The notes under the pieces: model-generated
What the model was told of the DNA's origin: nothing
The model's database searches: none
What the model saw: only the letters and a program-made list of their open reading frames with translations
Source of the DNA: Bacillus sp. FJAT-42315
Lineage (GTDB): Bacteria > Bacillota > Bacilli > Bacillales > Domibacillaceae
Reading direction: 5' to 3'
NCBI RefSeq assembly: GCF_002797375.1
Contig: NZ_KZ454941.1
Span: forward strand, 1,409,321 to 1,473,320
DNA length: 64,000 nt
Translations under genes and position numbers: made by a program
Shown here: positions 37,916-47,088 of the stretch, piece by piece
Numbering within the stretch: position 1 is the first letter of the stretch
How the letters are laid out: every line of letters begins with the position of its first letter

Positions 37916-39022
37916 ATGTCGAAGCAGCTTTATTTGCAGCCTCCAGGGAGAAAGAGGCGGTTGAAGAAATCGATCATTTTCATGATCATCACTTTCTTTC
38001 TAGCTATAGGAGGTGCAACAGCAGGTATTTACTTCTTTGTACAGTCGGCACTTCAACCTGTTGATAAAAATGATCAAACCCCAATCCCAGTTTCAATTCC
38101 AATTGGTTCTAGTCTTTCCGTCATCGCGGATCAGCTTGAACAAAAAGGTGTAGTGAAAAATGCGGAAATCTTTAAATACTATGTGAAATATAAAGGAGAA
38201 GACCATTTTCAAGCGGGCAACTATTCCTTTCACCGGGCCATGACGATCGATGAACTGATCGAAATGCTGAAAACAGGAAAGGTTGTAGCGGGAGAAGTGG
38301 AGCTAGCTATTCCGGAAGGGTATCAATTGTCGCAAATTGCCGAGATCATTAGTAAAGAAACAGGCCGCAGTCAAAGTGAAATCCTCAAAGTCATGAATGA
38401 CCCACAGTTTATTAAACAAATGATCCGAAAATATCCAGAGTTATTAACAGAAGAAATTTTAGCGGAAAAGATTAAATATCCGCTAGAAGGTTATTTATAT
38501 CCGGCAACATATCATTATGGAGATAAGAAAAAGCCTGTCAAAGAAATCATAGAAGATATGATTAAGAAAACGGACAGTGTATTAGCGCAATACCGACCAT
38601 CTATGGCCGCGAAGAAAATGACAGCGCATCAGCTGCTGACAATGTCTTCCCTTATTGAAAAGGAAGCAACGGAGAAGTCCGATCGTCGAAAGATCTCTAG
38701 CGTCTTCTACAACCGCCTAGCGGAAAATATGCCTTTGCAAACGGACCCCACGGTATTATACGCTCTTGGAAAACATAAAAGTCGTGTGTATTACAAAGAT
38801 TTAAAGGTAGAGTCACCTTATAATACGTATAAAGTGAAAGGGCTCACACCAGGGCCGATTAGCAACAGCGGGGTGTCTTCGGTTGAAGCCGCTTTAAATC
38901 CAGAAACGACAGACTATCTCTATTTCCTAGCTTCACCAGCTGGCGATGTGTATTATTCAAAAACGCTAGAAGAACATAATCAACTGAAAGAAAAGTACAT
39001 TACGAATGCAAAACAGCAGTAA
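37916..39022 (+). CDS. mltG: endolytic murein transglycosylase MltG
   Basis: Membrane-anchored lytic transglycosylase that cuts nascent glycan strands. 368 residues: short cytosolic basic start, one membrane helix (about 21-42), a LysM-like subdomain (about 60-120), then the YceG catalytic region with LLTMSSLIEKEATEKSDRRK (Glu near 245) and NRLAENMPLQTDPTV (about 266). In B. subtilis the corresponding gene is yrrL. Confidence 0.93.
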   Translation: MSKQLYLQPPGRKRRLKKSIIFMIITFFLAIGGATAGIYFFVQSALQPVDKNDQTPIPVSIPIGSSLSVIADQLEQKGVVKNAEIFKYYVKYKGEDHFQAGNYSFHRAMTIDELIEMLKTGKVVAGEVELAIPEGYQLSQIAEIISKETGRSQSEILKVMNDPQFIKQMIRKYPELLTEEILAEKIKYPLEGYLYPATYHYGDKKKPVKEIIEDMIKKTDSVLAQYRPSMAAKKMTAHQLLTMSSLIEKEATEKSDRRKISSVFYNRLAENMPLQTDPTVLYALGKHKSRVYYKDLKVESPYNTYKVKGLTPGPISNSGVSSVEAALNPETTDYLYFLASPAGDVYYSKTLEEHNQLKEKYITNAKQQ

Positions 39023-39170
39023 GTGAGAACAGTCGCTTTTTACTCTATAATATGTTAAAATAATTCAAGTGTTTTTTAGTCAATGGATAATAAAGTGCAA
39101 AAAAAGGTGGAAAGCTTTAGGGGGCTTTCTTCTTTTTCTTGTTAAGCCTTTTTAGAAAAGGGGAGCGAAA

Positions 39171-39824
39171 TTGGACGATAAAATCCATCATTATATAGAA
39201 ACGTTAGTTAGGGAGCGGTCGGATCTGTTTGTTGAAATGGAGGAGTTTGCTAGAGAGCATCGAGTGCCGATTATGGAAGTAGTAGGTATTGAAGCTCTTC
39301 TTCAAATGTTACGATTACAAAAGCCGAAGCGAATTCTAGAGATTGGTACAGCGATCGGCTATTCTGCTTTACGAATGGCGGCGGCTCTTCCAGGAACAGA
39401 AATTGTCACGATCGAACGCGATTCAGAGCGTTACCAAAAGGCACTGGAATATATCGATCGTGCAAAATACGGGGACCAAGTGACTGTCATTTATGGAGAT
39501 GCGTTAGAGGTCATCGACGAAGTCGGGGAAAAAGGACCGTATGATGCTATTTTTATCGATGCAGCGAAAGGTCAGTATACGAAATTCTTTAAGCATTATA
39601 CTGCATTTTTAACGAAACAAGGGACGGTTTATACCGATAATGTTTTATTCAAAGGGTATGTTGCTGAAGAATTAGTTCAGACGAAACGAACGCGAAACTT
39701 AGTGAAAAAAATTCAAAAGTATAATGAATGGCTGATGAGTCATCCAGACTACGACACGGCAATGATCCCGGTCGGTGATGGCTTGGCTGTCAGTCTTAAA
39801 AAAGGTGGAAAGAAACATGAATAA
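39171..39824 (+). CDS. trmR: tRNA 5-hydroxyuridine methyltransferase (O-methyltransferase)
   Basis: SAM-dependent enzyme that methylates ho5U34 to mo5U34 in B. subtilis. 217 residues with the SAM motif LEIGTAIGYSALRM (about 57-70), the acidic binding region ERDSERYQKA and FIDAAKGQY (about 124-132), as in the COMT-like family. The TTG start at 39171 has GGGGAG 7 bases upstream. Its stop overlaps trhP1, and the trmR-trhP1-trhP2 run encodes successive steps of the same wobble-base modification. Confidence 0.9.
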   Translation: MDDKIHHYIETLVRERSDLFVEMEEFAREHRVPIMEVVGIEALLQMLRLQKPKRILEIGTAIGYSALRMAAALPGTEIVTIERDSERYQKALEYIDRAKYGDQVTVIYGDALEVIDEVGEKGPYDAIFIDAAKGQYTKFFKHYTAFLTKQGTVYTDNVLFKGYVAEELVQTKRTRNLVKKIQKYNEWLMSHPDYDTAMIPVGDGLAVSLKKGGKKHE

Positions 39825-40746
39825 ACCAGAATTACTCGTGACTCCCAATAGTGTAGAGGCTATTTTGCCGTTAGCGGAAGCTGGAGCCGATGCATTTGTC
39901 ATTGGAGAACAGCGTTACGGCTTACGATTAGCGGGAGAATTCAATCGTGAAGAAGTGAAGAAAGCGATTGAGCTTGCGCATTCACTAGAAAAAAAAGTAT
40001 ATGTCGCTATGAATGCGATTTTTCATAATGATCGAGCAAACGAATTAGATGACTACGTTGCTTTTTTACAAGAAGCGAATTGTGATGCGATCATTTTCGG
40101 TGATCCGGCTGTAGTAATGGCTGCTCGCCAAGTAGCTCCTACTATGCCGCTTCATTGGAATACAGAAACGACAGCAACGAATTATTTTACGTGTAATTAT
40201 TGGGGCAAAAGAGGAGCCGTCCGTGCAGTATTAGCTCGTGAACTAAACATGGATGCGATTATGGAAATTAAAGAGAATGCCGAAGTTGCGATTGAAGTGC
40301 AAGTGCATGGAATGACATGTATGTTCCAATCGAAGCGACCATTACTTGGGCATTATTTTGAGTATCAAGGCAAGGCAATGGAAATTGAAAATCGTAAAGA
40401 AGCAAAAAATATGTTCCTTCACGATAAAGAGCGCAGCAATAAATACCCGATTTATGAGGATGAAAACGGGACTCATATTATGAGTCCGAATGATATTTGT
40501 ATCATTGACGAGCTACAGGAAATGATAGAAGCCGGAATCGATAGCTTTAAAATTGACGGGGTTCTACATTCACCTGAATACTTGTTAGAAGTAACGAAAT
40601 TATATCGTCAAGCGATTGATTTATGTGTAGACGAGCCAGAACAATACGAAGAAGTTAAAGATGAACTTCTTGAAAAAATCGAAGCAATTCAACCAGAAAA
40701 TCGCCCACTAGATACTGGCTTTTTCTTTAAAGAAACGGTTTATTAA
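39817..40746 (+). CDS. trhP1: tRNA hydroxylation protein P1 (peptidase U32 family)
   Basis: A U32-family protein involved in making 5-hydroxyuridine at U34 from prephenate-derived chemistry. 309 residues starting MNKPELLVTPNSVEA, with HGMTCMFQSKR near 168 (Cys) and NDICIIDELQEMIEAGIDSFKIDG near 226. SD AAAGGTGGAAAG is inside trmR; the two overlap by 8 bases. Older annotation would call it a collagenase-like peptidase; the neighbours argue for the tRNA role. Confidence 0.88.
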   Translation: MNKPELLVTPNSVEAILPLAEAGADAFVIGEQRYGLRLAGEFNREEVKKAIELAHSLEKKVYVAMNAIFHNDRANELDDYVAFLQEANCDAIIFGDPAVVMAARQVAPTMPLHWNTETTATNYFTCNYWGKRGAVRAVLARELNMDAIMEIKENAEVAIEVQVHGMTCMFQSKRPLLGHYFEYQGKAMEIENRKEAKNMFLHDKERSNKYPIYEDENGTHIMSPNDICIIDELQEMIEAGIDSFKIDGVLHSPEYLLEVTKLYRQAIDLCVDEPEQYEEVKDELLEKIEAIQPENRPLDTGFFFKETVY

Positions 40747-40758
40747 GGAGGAACTCGC

Positions 40759-42033
40759 GTGGATACGATCATAAATGATAAAATTTCCAAAATCGTTGAT
40801 GGCAAACGAGTCATTGTGAAAAAACCTGAATTATTGGCTCCAGCCGGAACACTTGAAAAATTAAAAATAGCTGTTCATTACGGAGCGGACGCTGTATACA
40901 TCGGCGGACAAGAATATGGACTCCGTTCAAATGCGGGGAATTTCACCTTTGAAGAAATGAAAGAAGGGGTGGAATTTGCTAACAAATACGGAGCGAAAAT
41001 TTATGTGACGACGAATATTTATGCTCATAATGAAAATATAGACGGATTAGAAGATTATTTGCGCGGCTTGCAAGAAGCAGGTGTAACAGGGATTATCGTA
41101 GCTGATCCGCTAATCATTGAAACATGCCGCCGTGTCGCGCCAAAAGTCGAAGTACATTTAAGTACACAACAATCATTATCTAACTGGCGTGCGGTTCAAT
41201 ATTGGAAAGATGAAGGTCTTCACCGTGTCGTGCTTGCTCGTGAAACGACAGGAGAAGAAATGCATGAAATGAAGGAAAAAGTCGATATTGAAATCGAAGC
41301 GTTCATTCACGGGGCGATGTGTATTGCTTACTCCGGTCGTTGTGTGTTAAGTAACCATATGACTGCTCGCGATTCGAATCGTGGAGGCTGCTGTCAGTCT
41401 TGCCGTTGGGATTACGACTTATATTCATTAGATGAAAAAGGAGAAAATCCGCTGTTTTCTGATGAGGATTCGCCATTTGCCATGAGTCCTAAAGACTTAA
41501 AGCTTGTCGAATCGATCCCGCAAATGATCGAGCTTGGCATTGACAGCTTGAAAGTGGAAGGGCGAATGAAATCAATCCATTATGTTGCCACTGTTGTTAG
41601 TGTGTATCGCCAAATTATTGATGCGTATTGCGCGGACCCAGAAAACTTTAAAGTGAAGCAAGAATGGTTAGATGAGCTTGATAAATGTGCCAATCGACCA
41701 GCGGCTCCGGCTTTCTTCCAAGGAACACCTGGTGCGAATGAACAATTATTCGGTGTGCATGGCAAAAAAGCGACACATGATTTTGTTGGTTTAGTGTTGG
41801 ATTATGACGCGGAAACACAAATGGTCACATTACAACAACGTAACTTTTTCCGTCCAGGAGACGAAGTAGAGTTTTTTGGCCCGGAAATTGAGAACTTTGC
41901 ACAGGTAATTGATAAAGTTTGGGATGAAGATGGCAATGAACTAGATGCCGCTCGTCATCCACTACAAATCGTCCGCTTTAAAGTGGATCAACCCGTGTAT
42001 CGAGACAACATGATGCGAAAGGGGCTAGAGTAA
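40759..42033 (+). CDS. trhP2: tRNA hydroxylation protein P2 (peptidase U32 family)
   Basis: Partner or paralogue of TrhP1. 424 residues, with [16 protein letters not shown] (about 180) and a CCQSCRW cluster (about 212-218) that together give the Cys set thought to bind an Fe-S cluster in this family; C-terminal domain about 330-424. GTG start with AAGGAGG upstream. Twelve bases after trhP1, five bases before udk. Confidence 0.88.
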   Translation: MDTIINDKISKIVDGKRVIVKKPELLAPAGTLEKLKIAVHYGADAVYIGGQEYGLRSNAGNFTFEEMKEGVEFANKYGAKIYVTTNIYAHNENIDGLEDYLRGLQEAGVTGIIVADPLIIETCRRVAPKVEVHLSTQQSLSNWRAVQYWKDEGLHRVVLARETTGEEMHEMKEKVDIEIEAFIHGAMCIAYSGRCVLSNHMTARDSNRGGCCQSCRWDYDLYSLDEKGENPLFSDEDSPFAMSPKDLKLVESIPQMIELGIDSLKVEGRMKSIHYVATVVSVYRQIIDAYCADPENFKVKQEWLDELDKCANRPAAPAFFQGTPGANEQLFGVHGKKATHDFVGLVLDYDAETQMVTLQQRNFFRPGDEVEFFGPEIENFAQVIDKVWDEDGNELDAARHPLQIVRFKVDQPVYRDNMMRKGLE

Positions 42034-42038
42034 GACCA

Positions 42039-42674
42039 ATGGAGCAAAAACCAGTAGTCATCGGGATTGCCGGAGGATCCGGTTCCGGGAAAACAAGCGT
42101 GACAAAAGCGATTGACGAATTTTTTAAAGGTCATTCGGTCATGATTATTGAGCAAGATTATTATTATAAAGATCAAAGTCACTTGCCGTTTGAAGAGCGA
42201 TTAAACACGAATTATGATCATCCATTCGCCTTTGATAACGATTTATTAATTGAACACGTCAATCAGTTATTACAATACAAACCGATTGAAAAGCCTGTGT
42301 ATGATTACGTTCAACACACACGCTCAGCAGAAACAATTGTGATGGAGCCAAAGAATGTCATTATATTAGAAGGTATTCTTGTGCTAGAAGATCCGAGACT
42401 GCGCGACCTAATGGATATCAAGCTGTTTGTTGATACTGATGCCGATATTCGTATTATTCGTCGTATGATGCGTGATATTCAGGAGCGTGGGCGGACGTTT
42501 GAGTCGGTGGTTGACCAGTATATTCAGGTTGTTCGGCCGATGCATAATCAATTTATTGAACCGACGAAGCGTTATGCCGATATTATTATTCCTGAAGGCG
42601 GTCAAAATCACGTCGCCATCGACCTTGTTGTGACTAAAATTCAAACAATTCTTGAACAAAATGCTATTTTATAG
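42039..42674 (+). CDS. udk: uridine kinase
   Basis: Phosphorylates uridine and cytidine in pyrimidine salvage. 211 residues: P-loop [10 protein letters not shown] (near residue 11), [10 protein letters not shown] (near 39), and TRSAETI...[17 protein letters not shown] (about 88-125). Standard length and motifs. It is the last gene of the trh operon; a palindromic element follows. Confidence 0.96.
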   Translation: MEQKPVVIGIAGGSGSGKTSVTKAIDEFFKGHSVMIIEQDYYYKDQSHLPFEERLNTNYDHPFAFDNDLLIEHVNQLLQYKPIEKPVYDYVQHTRSAETIVMEPKNVIILEGILVLEDPRLRDLMDIKLFVDTDADIRIIRRMMRDIQERGRTFESVVDQYIQVVRPMHNQFIEPTKRYADIIIPEGGQNHVAIDLVVTKIQTILEQNAIL

Positions 42675-42708
42675 TATCTTTTTATGAAACAGACATAATC
42701 TTTAAGAA

Positions 42709-42830
42709 ACAGGGCTGTCTCAATAGTAAAGGGTCGTTACCGGCATCAAGCTTATGTAATGAAGAATATTTTCATTATATAACGTTTTTTCGGGAGCAGA
42801 CGCTTTTGAGGCAGCCTGCTGATGTTTTTT
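42709..42830. repeat. palindromic element between udk and greA
   Basis: Ends CAGGGCTGTCTCAA and TTTGAGGCAGCCTG are near-perfect inverted repeats about 110 bp apart. An inner stem TAATGAA/TTCATTA is also present. It has no ORF. It looks like a non-autonomous repeat or a long terminator. Confidence 0.6.
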
Positions 42831-42878
42831 GCTTTCCTAAAACAGGAAGGCAGCGAGATGAAAAGGAGTGGAAGGGAC

Positions 42879-43355
42879 TTGCCAGCAGAAAAAGTATACC
42901 CTATGACAGAAGAGGGAAAAGCAAAGTTAGAACAGGAACTTGAACATTTAAAATCAGTAAAACGCAAAGAAGTAGTAGAGAGAATTAAGATCGCTCGCAG
43001 TTTTGGTGACTTATCCGAGAACTCTGAATACGATTCAGCGAAGGAAGAGCAAGCATTTGTTGAAGGTCGTATCGGTACATTAGAGACAATGATCCGCAAT
43101 GCGAAAATTATTGAAGAAGATTCAGTGGACCCAAGTGTTGTTTCTTTAGGGAAAACGGTTGTATTCGTTGAATTGCCAGATGGTGAAGAAGAAGCCTATA
43201 CAATTGTCGGTAGCGCAGAAGCAGATCCATTTGAAGGTAAGATTTCGAATGATTCTCCAATTGCGAAAAGCTTAATTGGAAAACGAGTGGGCGATGAAGT
43301 AAACGTTATCACGCCAGGTGGAGACATGTCTGTTAAAATTGTTTCAATTAGTTAA
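42879..43355 (+). CDS. greA: transcription elongation factor GreA
   Basis: Rescues backtracked RNA polymerase by stimulating transcript cleavage. 158 residues: N-terminal coiled coil with [20 protein letters not shown] (about 40-60, the conserved acidic tip) and a C-terminal FKBP-like domain with [18 protein letters not shown] (about 112-129). The TTG start at 42879 (AGGAG 10 bases upstream) gives the length of B. subtilis GreA; an ATG 18 codons... further upstream would add an atypical N-terminus. Confidence 0.95.
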   Translation: MPAEKVYPMTEEGKAKLEQELEHLKSVKRKEVVERIKIARSFGDLSENSEYDSAKEEQAFVEGRIGTLETMIRNAKIIEEDSVDPSVVSLGKTVVFVELPDGEEEAYTIVGSAEADPFEGKISNDSPIAKSLIGKRVGDEVNVITPGGDMSVKIVSIS

Positions 43356-43362
43356 TGAATCA

Positions 43363-43400
43363 AAAAAACGCTAAAGGAATCGATCTTTAGCGTTTTTTCT
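43363..43400 (+). terminator. intrinsic terminator after greA
   Basis: AAAAAACGCTAAAG pairs with CTTTAGCGTTTTTT; the T run extends it. Confidence 0.9.
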
Positions 43401-43473
43401 GTTTAAATGACTTCATGTTAAGCAAAAGTCATGATAAAATGTTGAATGATGCATTAGGGAGGAGATAAACAAG

Positions 43474-44124
43474 ATGGCGACTCGTGCAGAACGAAATTCA
43501 AAACGAAAAAAAACCAATCGTGTATTAAACACAGCCATTGCGGTGGTTGTTCTTCTAATTGTGGTTGTTGCATTTACCATTTTCTCTGGTGGAAATGATG
43601 AAGTAGCGAAAAAGCCGGTGGAAAAGAAACCAGCAACCGAGCAAAATACCGCTAGCAATACGGACAAAAACAAAGAAGATGAGACGGCAATGATCGATAC
43701 TGATAAGAAAGAAGAAAAAAAAGAAGAACCGAGCGATAAAGAAAAAAAAGATGAAGAAACAGAACAAAAAGATGAAAAAATCATCAAAGAGAGCGATGAG
43801 GCGAACGTAGAGCAAGAAATCGTCGATCCAAACTGGAAAGGCGTCGGCACTTCGCAAACAGGTGAGCATAATTCATCTTTTGACAGCAATTCTCAGGATT
43901 GGCAAGAGAAGCTAGATGCTCTTTCTTATGCGACTGGTATTACGCAAGATAATATGGTCGTTTGGTATGTAAAAGGTAAAGGTCCGAACGATGCGATCGG
44001 GACAGTGTCACCAAAAAGCAACACGGACGAAGCATATCGTATATTCCTTACTTGGGTAGATGGCGAAGGATGGAAGCCGACAAAAATGTACAAGCTCGAA
44101 CAAAATGATAAAGGGCGTTTTTAA
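43474..44124 (+). CDS. yrrS: DUF1510 membrane protein (YrrS-like)
   Basis: A 216-residue protein: basic cytosolic start, one membrane helix (about 20-40), a long low-complexity Lys/Glu/Asp linker (about 45-115), then a compact C-terminal DUF1510 domain (about 120-216). It resembles YrrS of B. subtilis. There yrrS precedes the penicillin-binding protein gene pbpI, which is not present here. Outside-facing C-terminal domain is inferred. Confidence 0.9.
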   Translation: MATRAERNSKRKKTNRVLNTAIAVVVLLIVVVAFTIFSGGNDEVAKKPVEKKPATEQNTASNTDKNKEDETAMIDTDKKEEKKEEPSDKEKKDEETEQKDEKIIKESDEANVEQEIVDPNWKGVGTSQTGEHNSSFDSNSQDWQEKLDALSYATGITQDNMVVWYVKGKGPNDAIGTVSPKSNTDEAYRIFLTWVDGEGWKPTKMYKLEQNDKGRF

Positions 44125-44157
44125 GGAGTTCGCATAAGCGAGCTCCTTATTTTTTTA
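44123..44157. terminator. terminator between yrrS and yrzA
   Basis: AAGGAGTTCG pairs with CGAGCTCCTT, then a T run. It serves yrrS (+) and overlaps the end of the convergent yrzA (-). Confidence 0.85.
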
Positions 44158-44353
44158 GCTTAAAATGAACAACGGCTGAATAGAATGTGCGTCCATCGGG
44201 ATCGATATGCATTTGATGGGAAACGGAGTGGACACTAAGCATAATTGCTTTGTTGTGCTCGATTTGCTGTTCGATCTTCTTTTCTAAAGAAGCGAGATCA
44301 GCTGCTTCAAAGAACTCGACCTTGTCTTCTAGTAAATCTAAATGAAATTGCAT
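44147..44353 (-). CDS. yrzA: DUF2536 protein (YrzA-like)
   Basis: A 68-residue protein, MQFHLDLLEDKVEFFEA at the N-terminus. Predicted mixed alpha/beta, matching DUF2536/YrzA. The function is unknown. AAAAGGAG lies 8 bases before the ATG on the minus strand. Confidence 0.85.
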   Translation of the reverse strand: MQFHLDLLEDKVEFFEAADLASLEKKIEQQIEHNKAIMLSVHSVSHQMHIDPDGRTFYSAVVHFKLKK

Positions 44354-44511
44354 GATATTTTCTCCTTTTTAAATGAATCATCTTTTTCTATGTATACAAG
44401 ATAAACGGAAGAGATGGCAAGCAATTGTTGCGAAAAAATGATAAAATATAGCGAAATGATCATTTTCGAGTGGTCAATTGATTAGCGTTTGCGAAATTGG
44501 AGGAAAAGAAG

Positions 44512-45213
44512 ATGAAAATTGCTATTATTGGTGCGATGGAAGAAGAAGTAACAATCTTGCGTGATCATATCGACGTGAAACAAGTAGAGACGATCGCAAA
44601 CAGTGAATATACAACAGGTACGATGAATGGAGCAGAAGTGGTTTTACTTCGTTCTGGCATCGGGAAAGTAAATGCAGCGATGACGACATCTGTTTTGCTT
44701 CAGCATTTCCAACCGGATGTCATTATTAACACTGGATCAGCGGGGGGATTAAACCCAGAATTAAATGTCGGCGATGTTGTCATTTCTACAGAAGTGCGCC
44801 ATCATGATGTCGATGTCACTGCTTTTGGTTATGAGTATGGACAAGTCCCTCAATTGCCTGCTGGGTTCCAGGCCGATGAAAAGCTTCTTAACATCGCTGT
44901 AAGCTGTGCAAAAGCAGAAGAGGACATTCGAGTCGTGACAGGCTTAATCGCGACAGGAGACTCATTTATGAGCGATCCAGAGCGTGTGAAGTTTATCGGC
45001 ACAAAATTCAACGATTTACAAGCGGTAGAAATGGAAGCGGCAGCGATTGCTCAAGTAGCTCATCAATTCGGCACGCCATTTGTGATTATCCGCTCGTTGT
45101 CTGATATTGCTGGCAAAGAATCCAATATCTCGTTTGATCAATTTTTACCGAAAGCGGCCCTTCATTCTTCTCAATTAGTCATGAAAATGGTCGAGCAATT
45201 AGCAAAAGCATAA
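44512..45213 (+). CDS. mtnN: 5'-methylthioadenosine/S-adenosylhomocysteine nucleosidase
   Basis: Hydrolyses MTA and SAH to adenine plus the sulfur sugar, in methionine salvage. 233 residues: [13 protein letters not shown] (catalytic Glu near 12), GSAGGL (near 79), and [12 protein letters not shown] (near 172) with SDIAG (Asp near 196). ATG 44512 has TTGGAGG upstream. In B. subtilis it sits in a methionine-to-cysteine operon with yrrT and mccAB, which is absent here. Confidence 0.96.
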   Translation: MKIAIIGAMEEEVTILRDHIDVKQVETIANSEYTTGTMNGAEVVLLRSGIGKVNAAMTTSVLLQHFQPDVIINTGSAGGLNPELNVGDVVISTEVRHHDVDVTAFGYEYGQVPQLPAGFQADEKLLNIAVSCAKAEEDIRVVTGLIATGDSFMSDPERVKFIGTKFNDLQAVEMEAAAIAQVAHQFGTPFVIIRSLSDIAGKESNISFDQFLPKAALHSSQLVMKMVEQLAKA

Positions 45214-45299
45214 AATGTGAAGAATTTGTGAGAAGCCTGCTACAAAATGACCGAAATGTGGTACATTATTAGTAACTAATGTTTCGGGAGTGATAGCGA

Positions 45300-45371
45300 A
45301 TGGTTATGATGATTATGGGCTTATTACTTGCAACAATCACAGGTGTAATGATTTCTGTGTCTATTGACTAA
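45300..45371 (+). CDS. 23-residue hydrophobic membrane peptide
   Basis: MVMMIMGLLLATITGVMISV followed by three residues. GGGAGTG (45286-45292) is 7 bases before the ATG, and a terminator (CCGGCTGA/TCAGCCGG, 45383-45404, T6) follows within 12 bases. A single membrane helix with its own SD and terminator is a good microprotein candidate; no family is recognised. Confidence 0.5.
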   Translation: MVMMIMGLLLATITGVMISVSID

Positions 45372-45380
45372 TGTGTTAAC

Positions 45381-45412
45381 GTCCGGCTGAGAGTGTTCAG
45401 CCGGGTTTTTTA
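45381..45412 (+). terminator. intrinsic terminator after the 23-residue peptide ORF
   Basis: CCGGCTGA (45383-45390) pairs with TCAGCCGG (45397-45404), followed by GTTTTTTAT. Confidence 0.85.
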
Positions 45413-45423
45413 TTTATTTTGGA

Positions 45424-45558
45424 ATGTTATTTATTTGTATTATTGTTTTTGCGTTAATATTTCAACCGAAACAGTTGGATTTAGACGGTATAGTACGCAC
45501 AATTGCTGTATCAGCAGGTTCAGCTATAAGTTTAGCTTTCTTTAGGAAAGAAGAATAG
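45424..45558 (+). CDS. 44-residue small membrane protein, unknown
   Basis: MLFICIIVFALIFQPKQLD at the start, then a second hydrophobic stretch (IAVSAGSAISLAFF, about 27-40). Two short helices with a basic/acidic end. No convincing SD. It may be part of a small-protein cluster with the next two ORFs or a remnant. Confidence 0.35.
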   Translation: MLFICIIVFALIFQPKQLDLDGIVRTIAVSAGSAISLAFFRKEE

Positions 45559-45624
45559 AATATATAGTAAGTGGGAGTGCTTGTTACGCCCCTTATGCTT
45601 ATGGGAAGAGGAAGAAGTAACCAT

Positions 45625-45882
45625 ATGATTGAAAAAATTAGATTATTTCTGACCAGCTTAATTATTTTATCTATTTTTGCCTATTTTATTTTAGTAGGTA
45701 ATACTGAAATGAATATGTTTGAAATTGTATGGAGGACAATAGTTTGCCTTTATTTATTTTCAATACTCCGAAAAGATTATAATGAAACCCATAAAGTTTC
45801 AGAACTTCAAAAACAATTAATTTTTATTGCGAGTCTCACCTTATTAACTATTATGATGATTGTTTATTTAGAGACATACTAA
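45625..45882 (+). CDS. small membrane protein, unknown
   Basis: 85 residues with three hydrophobic segments (about 6-23, 29-44 and 64-83). An AGAGGAAG about 12 bases upstream supports ATG 45625; a longer in-frame start at 45571 reads through less protein-like sequence. Not recognised. Confidence 0.5.
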   Translation: MIEKIRLFLTSLIILSIFAYFILVGNTEMNMFEIVWRTIVCLYLFSILRKDYNETHKVSELQKQLIFIASLTLLTIMMIVYLETY

Positions 45883-45898
45883 ATATATAAGGGTTGGA

Positions 45899-46039
45899 AT
45901 GGAAATGATTATAAACTTGTTAGGGCTTTTCTTCTTATTTTTCTTAGGTTATCGCCTGTACTTTAAGCCAATAAAGAGTTATAAAGAAGTCACTCATCGA
46001 GGTTTTTATTATAGTATAATCGGTCTGAAAAAAGATTAA
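45899..46039 (+). CDS. 46-residue small membrane protein, unknown
   Basis: MEMIINLLGLFFLFFLGYRL then a basic, aromatic tail. One membrane helix. AAGGGTTGG is a weak SD. It follows the preceding ORF after 16 bases, so the two may be expressed together. Confidence 0.4.
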   Translation: MEMIINLLGLFFLFFLGYRLYFKPIKSYKEVTHRGFYYSIIGLKKD

Positions 46040-46049
46040 TCAAACTTCT

Positions 46050-46238
46050 AGACCACGGATAAGTCAACTAGCCGCTCGAGGTCAAAAGCCAATCAGTCCA
46101 AAAGGTTAAAAAACAACCTTTCAGCCAGCTCGTCTTTTGCTTGTCGCGGCTGATCAAGCTGGCTCCGCATTTCGTTTTCCTTTATCTCGTTCAGATCATT
46201 CCAATCCATACGTCGCTGAACGGCACTTTCCGCTTTTC
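46050..46238. repeat. Bacillus interspersed repeat, composite (CTCGAGGTC type plus GATAAGTC remnant)
   Basis: From about 46066 the block has AGCCGC...GCGGCT outer arms with an inner AAAGGTT/AACCTTT hairpin, then CTTTATCTCG and CCATACGTCGCTGAAC tails of the other repeat type. A GATAAGTCAAC scrap at about 46057 shows that the two kinds have combined. Confidence 0.75.
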
Positions 46239-46239
46239 C

Positions 46240-46944
46240 TTATTCCCCCTTCTCTTCTTTATAGAATTCGTGAAACATTTTCATGAGGGCTCGTTTTTCG
46301 ATGCGGGAGACGTAGCTGCGAGAGATGCCCAGTTGTTTAGCGATTTCTCTTTGGGTTTTTTCGTCGCCTTGGTTGAGTCCGAAGCGGGCGATGATGACTT
46401 CTTGTTCGCGCTCGTCTAATACACTTAAAAATTTCAGCACTTTTTTGAGTTCGATCGATAAAAGAATGTGATCGAGGACGTCTTCATCGGTGGATTTTAA
46501 AATGTCGAGCAGGTTAATTTCGTTTCCTTCTTTGTCATGTCCGATTGGGTCTTGGAGGGAAACTTCTTTTTTTGTTTTCTTTAAAGCACGAAGATGCATC
46601 AAGATTTCATTTTCGATACAGCGAGCGGCATAAGTGGCTAGCTTCGTTCCTTTGCCATCGGAGTAGCTTTCAATTGCTTTGATTAAGCCGATCGTGCCAA
46701 TGGAAATCAAGTCTTCTGCATCTTCCCCTGTATTTTCAAATTTTTTGACGATGTGTGCCACTAGTCTGAGGTTATGCTCAATTAATTTGTTTCTTGCTTC
46801 TGAATCACCTGCGGTCATTTTTGCTAAATACATTTTTTCATCGGCCGCTGATAATGGCTGGGGAAAGGCATTATTTTTGACATATGAGACGAAAAAGATT
46901 AGTTCTTTTGTTAAATAGGATAAAGCAGCAATAATGCTCAACAT
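46240..46944 (-). CDS. sigK: sporulation sigma factor SigK (pro-sigma K)
   Basis: Late mother-cell sigma factor. 234 residues with the short hydrophobic pro-sequence ([20 protein letters not shown]) removed by SpoIVFB in B. subtilis, then sigma region 2 ([30 protein letters not shown]) and region 4 (ERQ... type [25 protein letters not shown]). AAAGGAGG stands 7 bases before ATG 46944. The reading frame is continuous; no skin-like element interrupts it, unlike B. subtilis 168. Confidence 0.96.
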   Translation of the reverse strand: MLSIIAALSYLTKELIFFVSYVKNNAFPQPLSAADEKMYLAKMTAGDSEARNKLIEHNLRLVAHIVKKFENTGEDAEDLISIGTIGLIKAIESYSDGKGTKLATYAARCIENEILMHLRALKKTKKEVSLQDPIGHDKEGNEINLLDILKSTDEDVLDHILLSIELKKVLKFLSVLDEREQEVIIARFGLNQGDEKTQREIAKQLGISRSYVSRIEKRALMKMFHEFYKEEKGE

Positions 46945-47040
46945 ATTCGCTCCTCCTTTAAAAAATCCGCTATGTCTCAAATATATGAGGATAAGAAGCT
47001 TTTTTTGCCTGTCCGTTTGAGAAGGGGGGAGAAAGAAGGA

Positions 47041-47088
47041 AAAAGACTGTCCAACAACATTGCGTGTTGTTGGACAGTCTTTTTCTTA
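47041..47088. terminator. perfect 20-bp terminator hairpin
   Basis: AAAAAGACTGTCCAACAACA (47041-47060) and its exact complement (47066-47085) flank a five-base loop. It ends pssA on the minus strand and separates it from sigK. Confidence 0.9.

Noticed and set aside
39171..42033. U32 proteins as secreted collagenases
   Set aside because: No signal peptide; the trmR neighbour and overlap point to the tRNA hydroxylation role.
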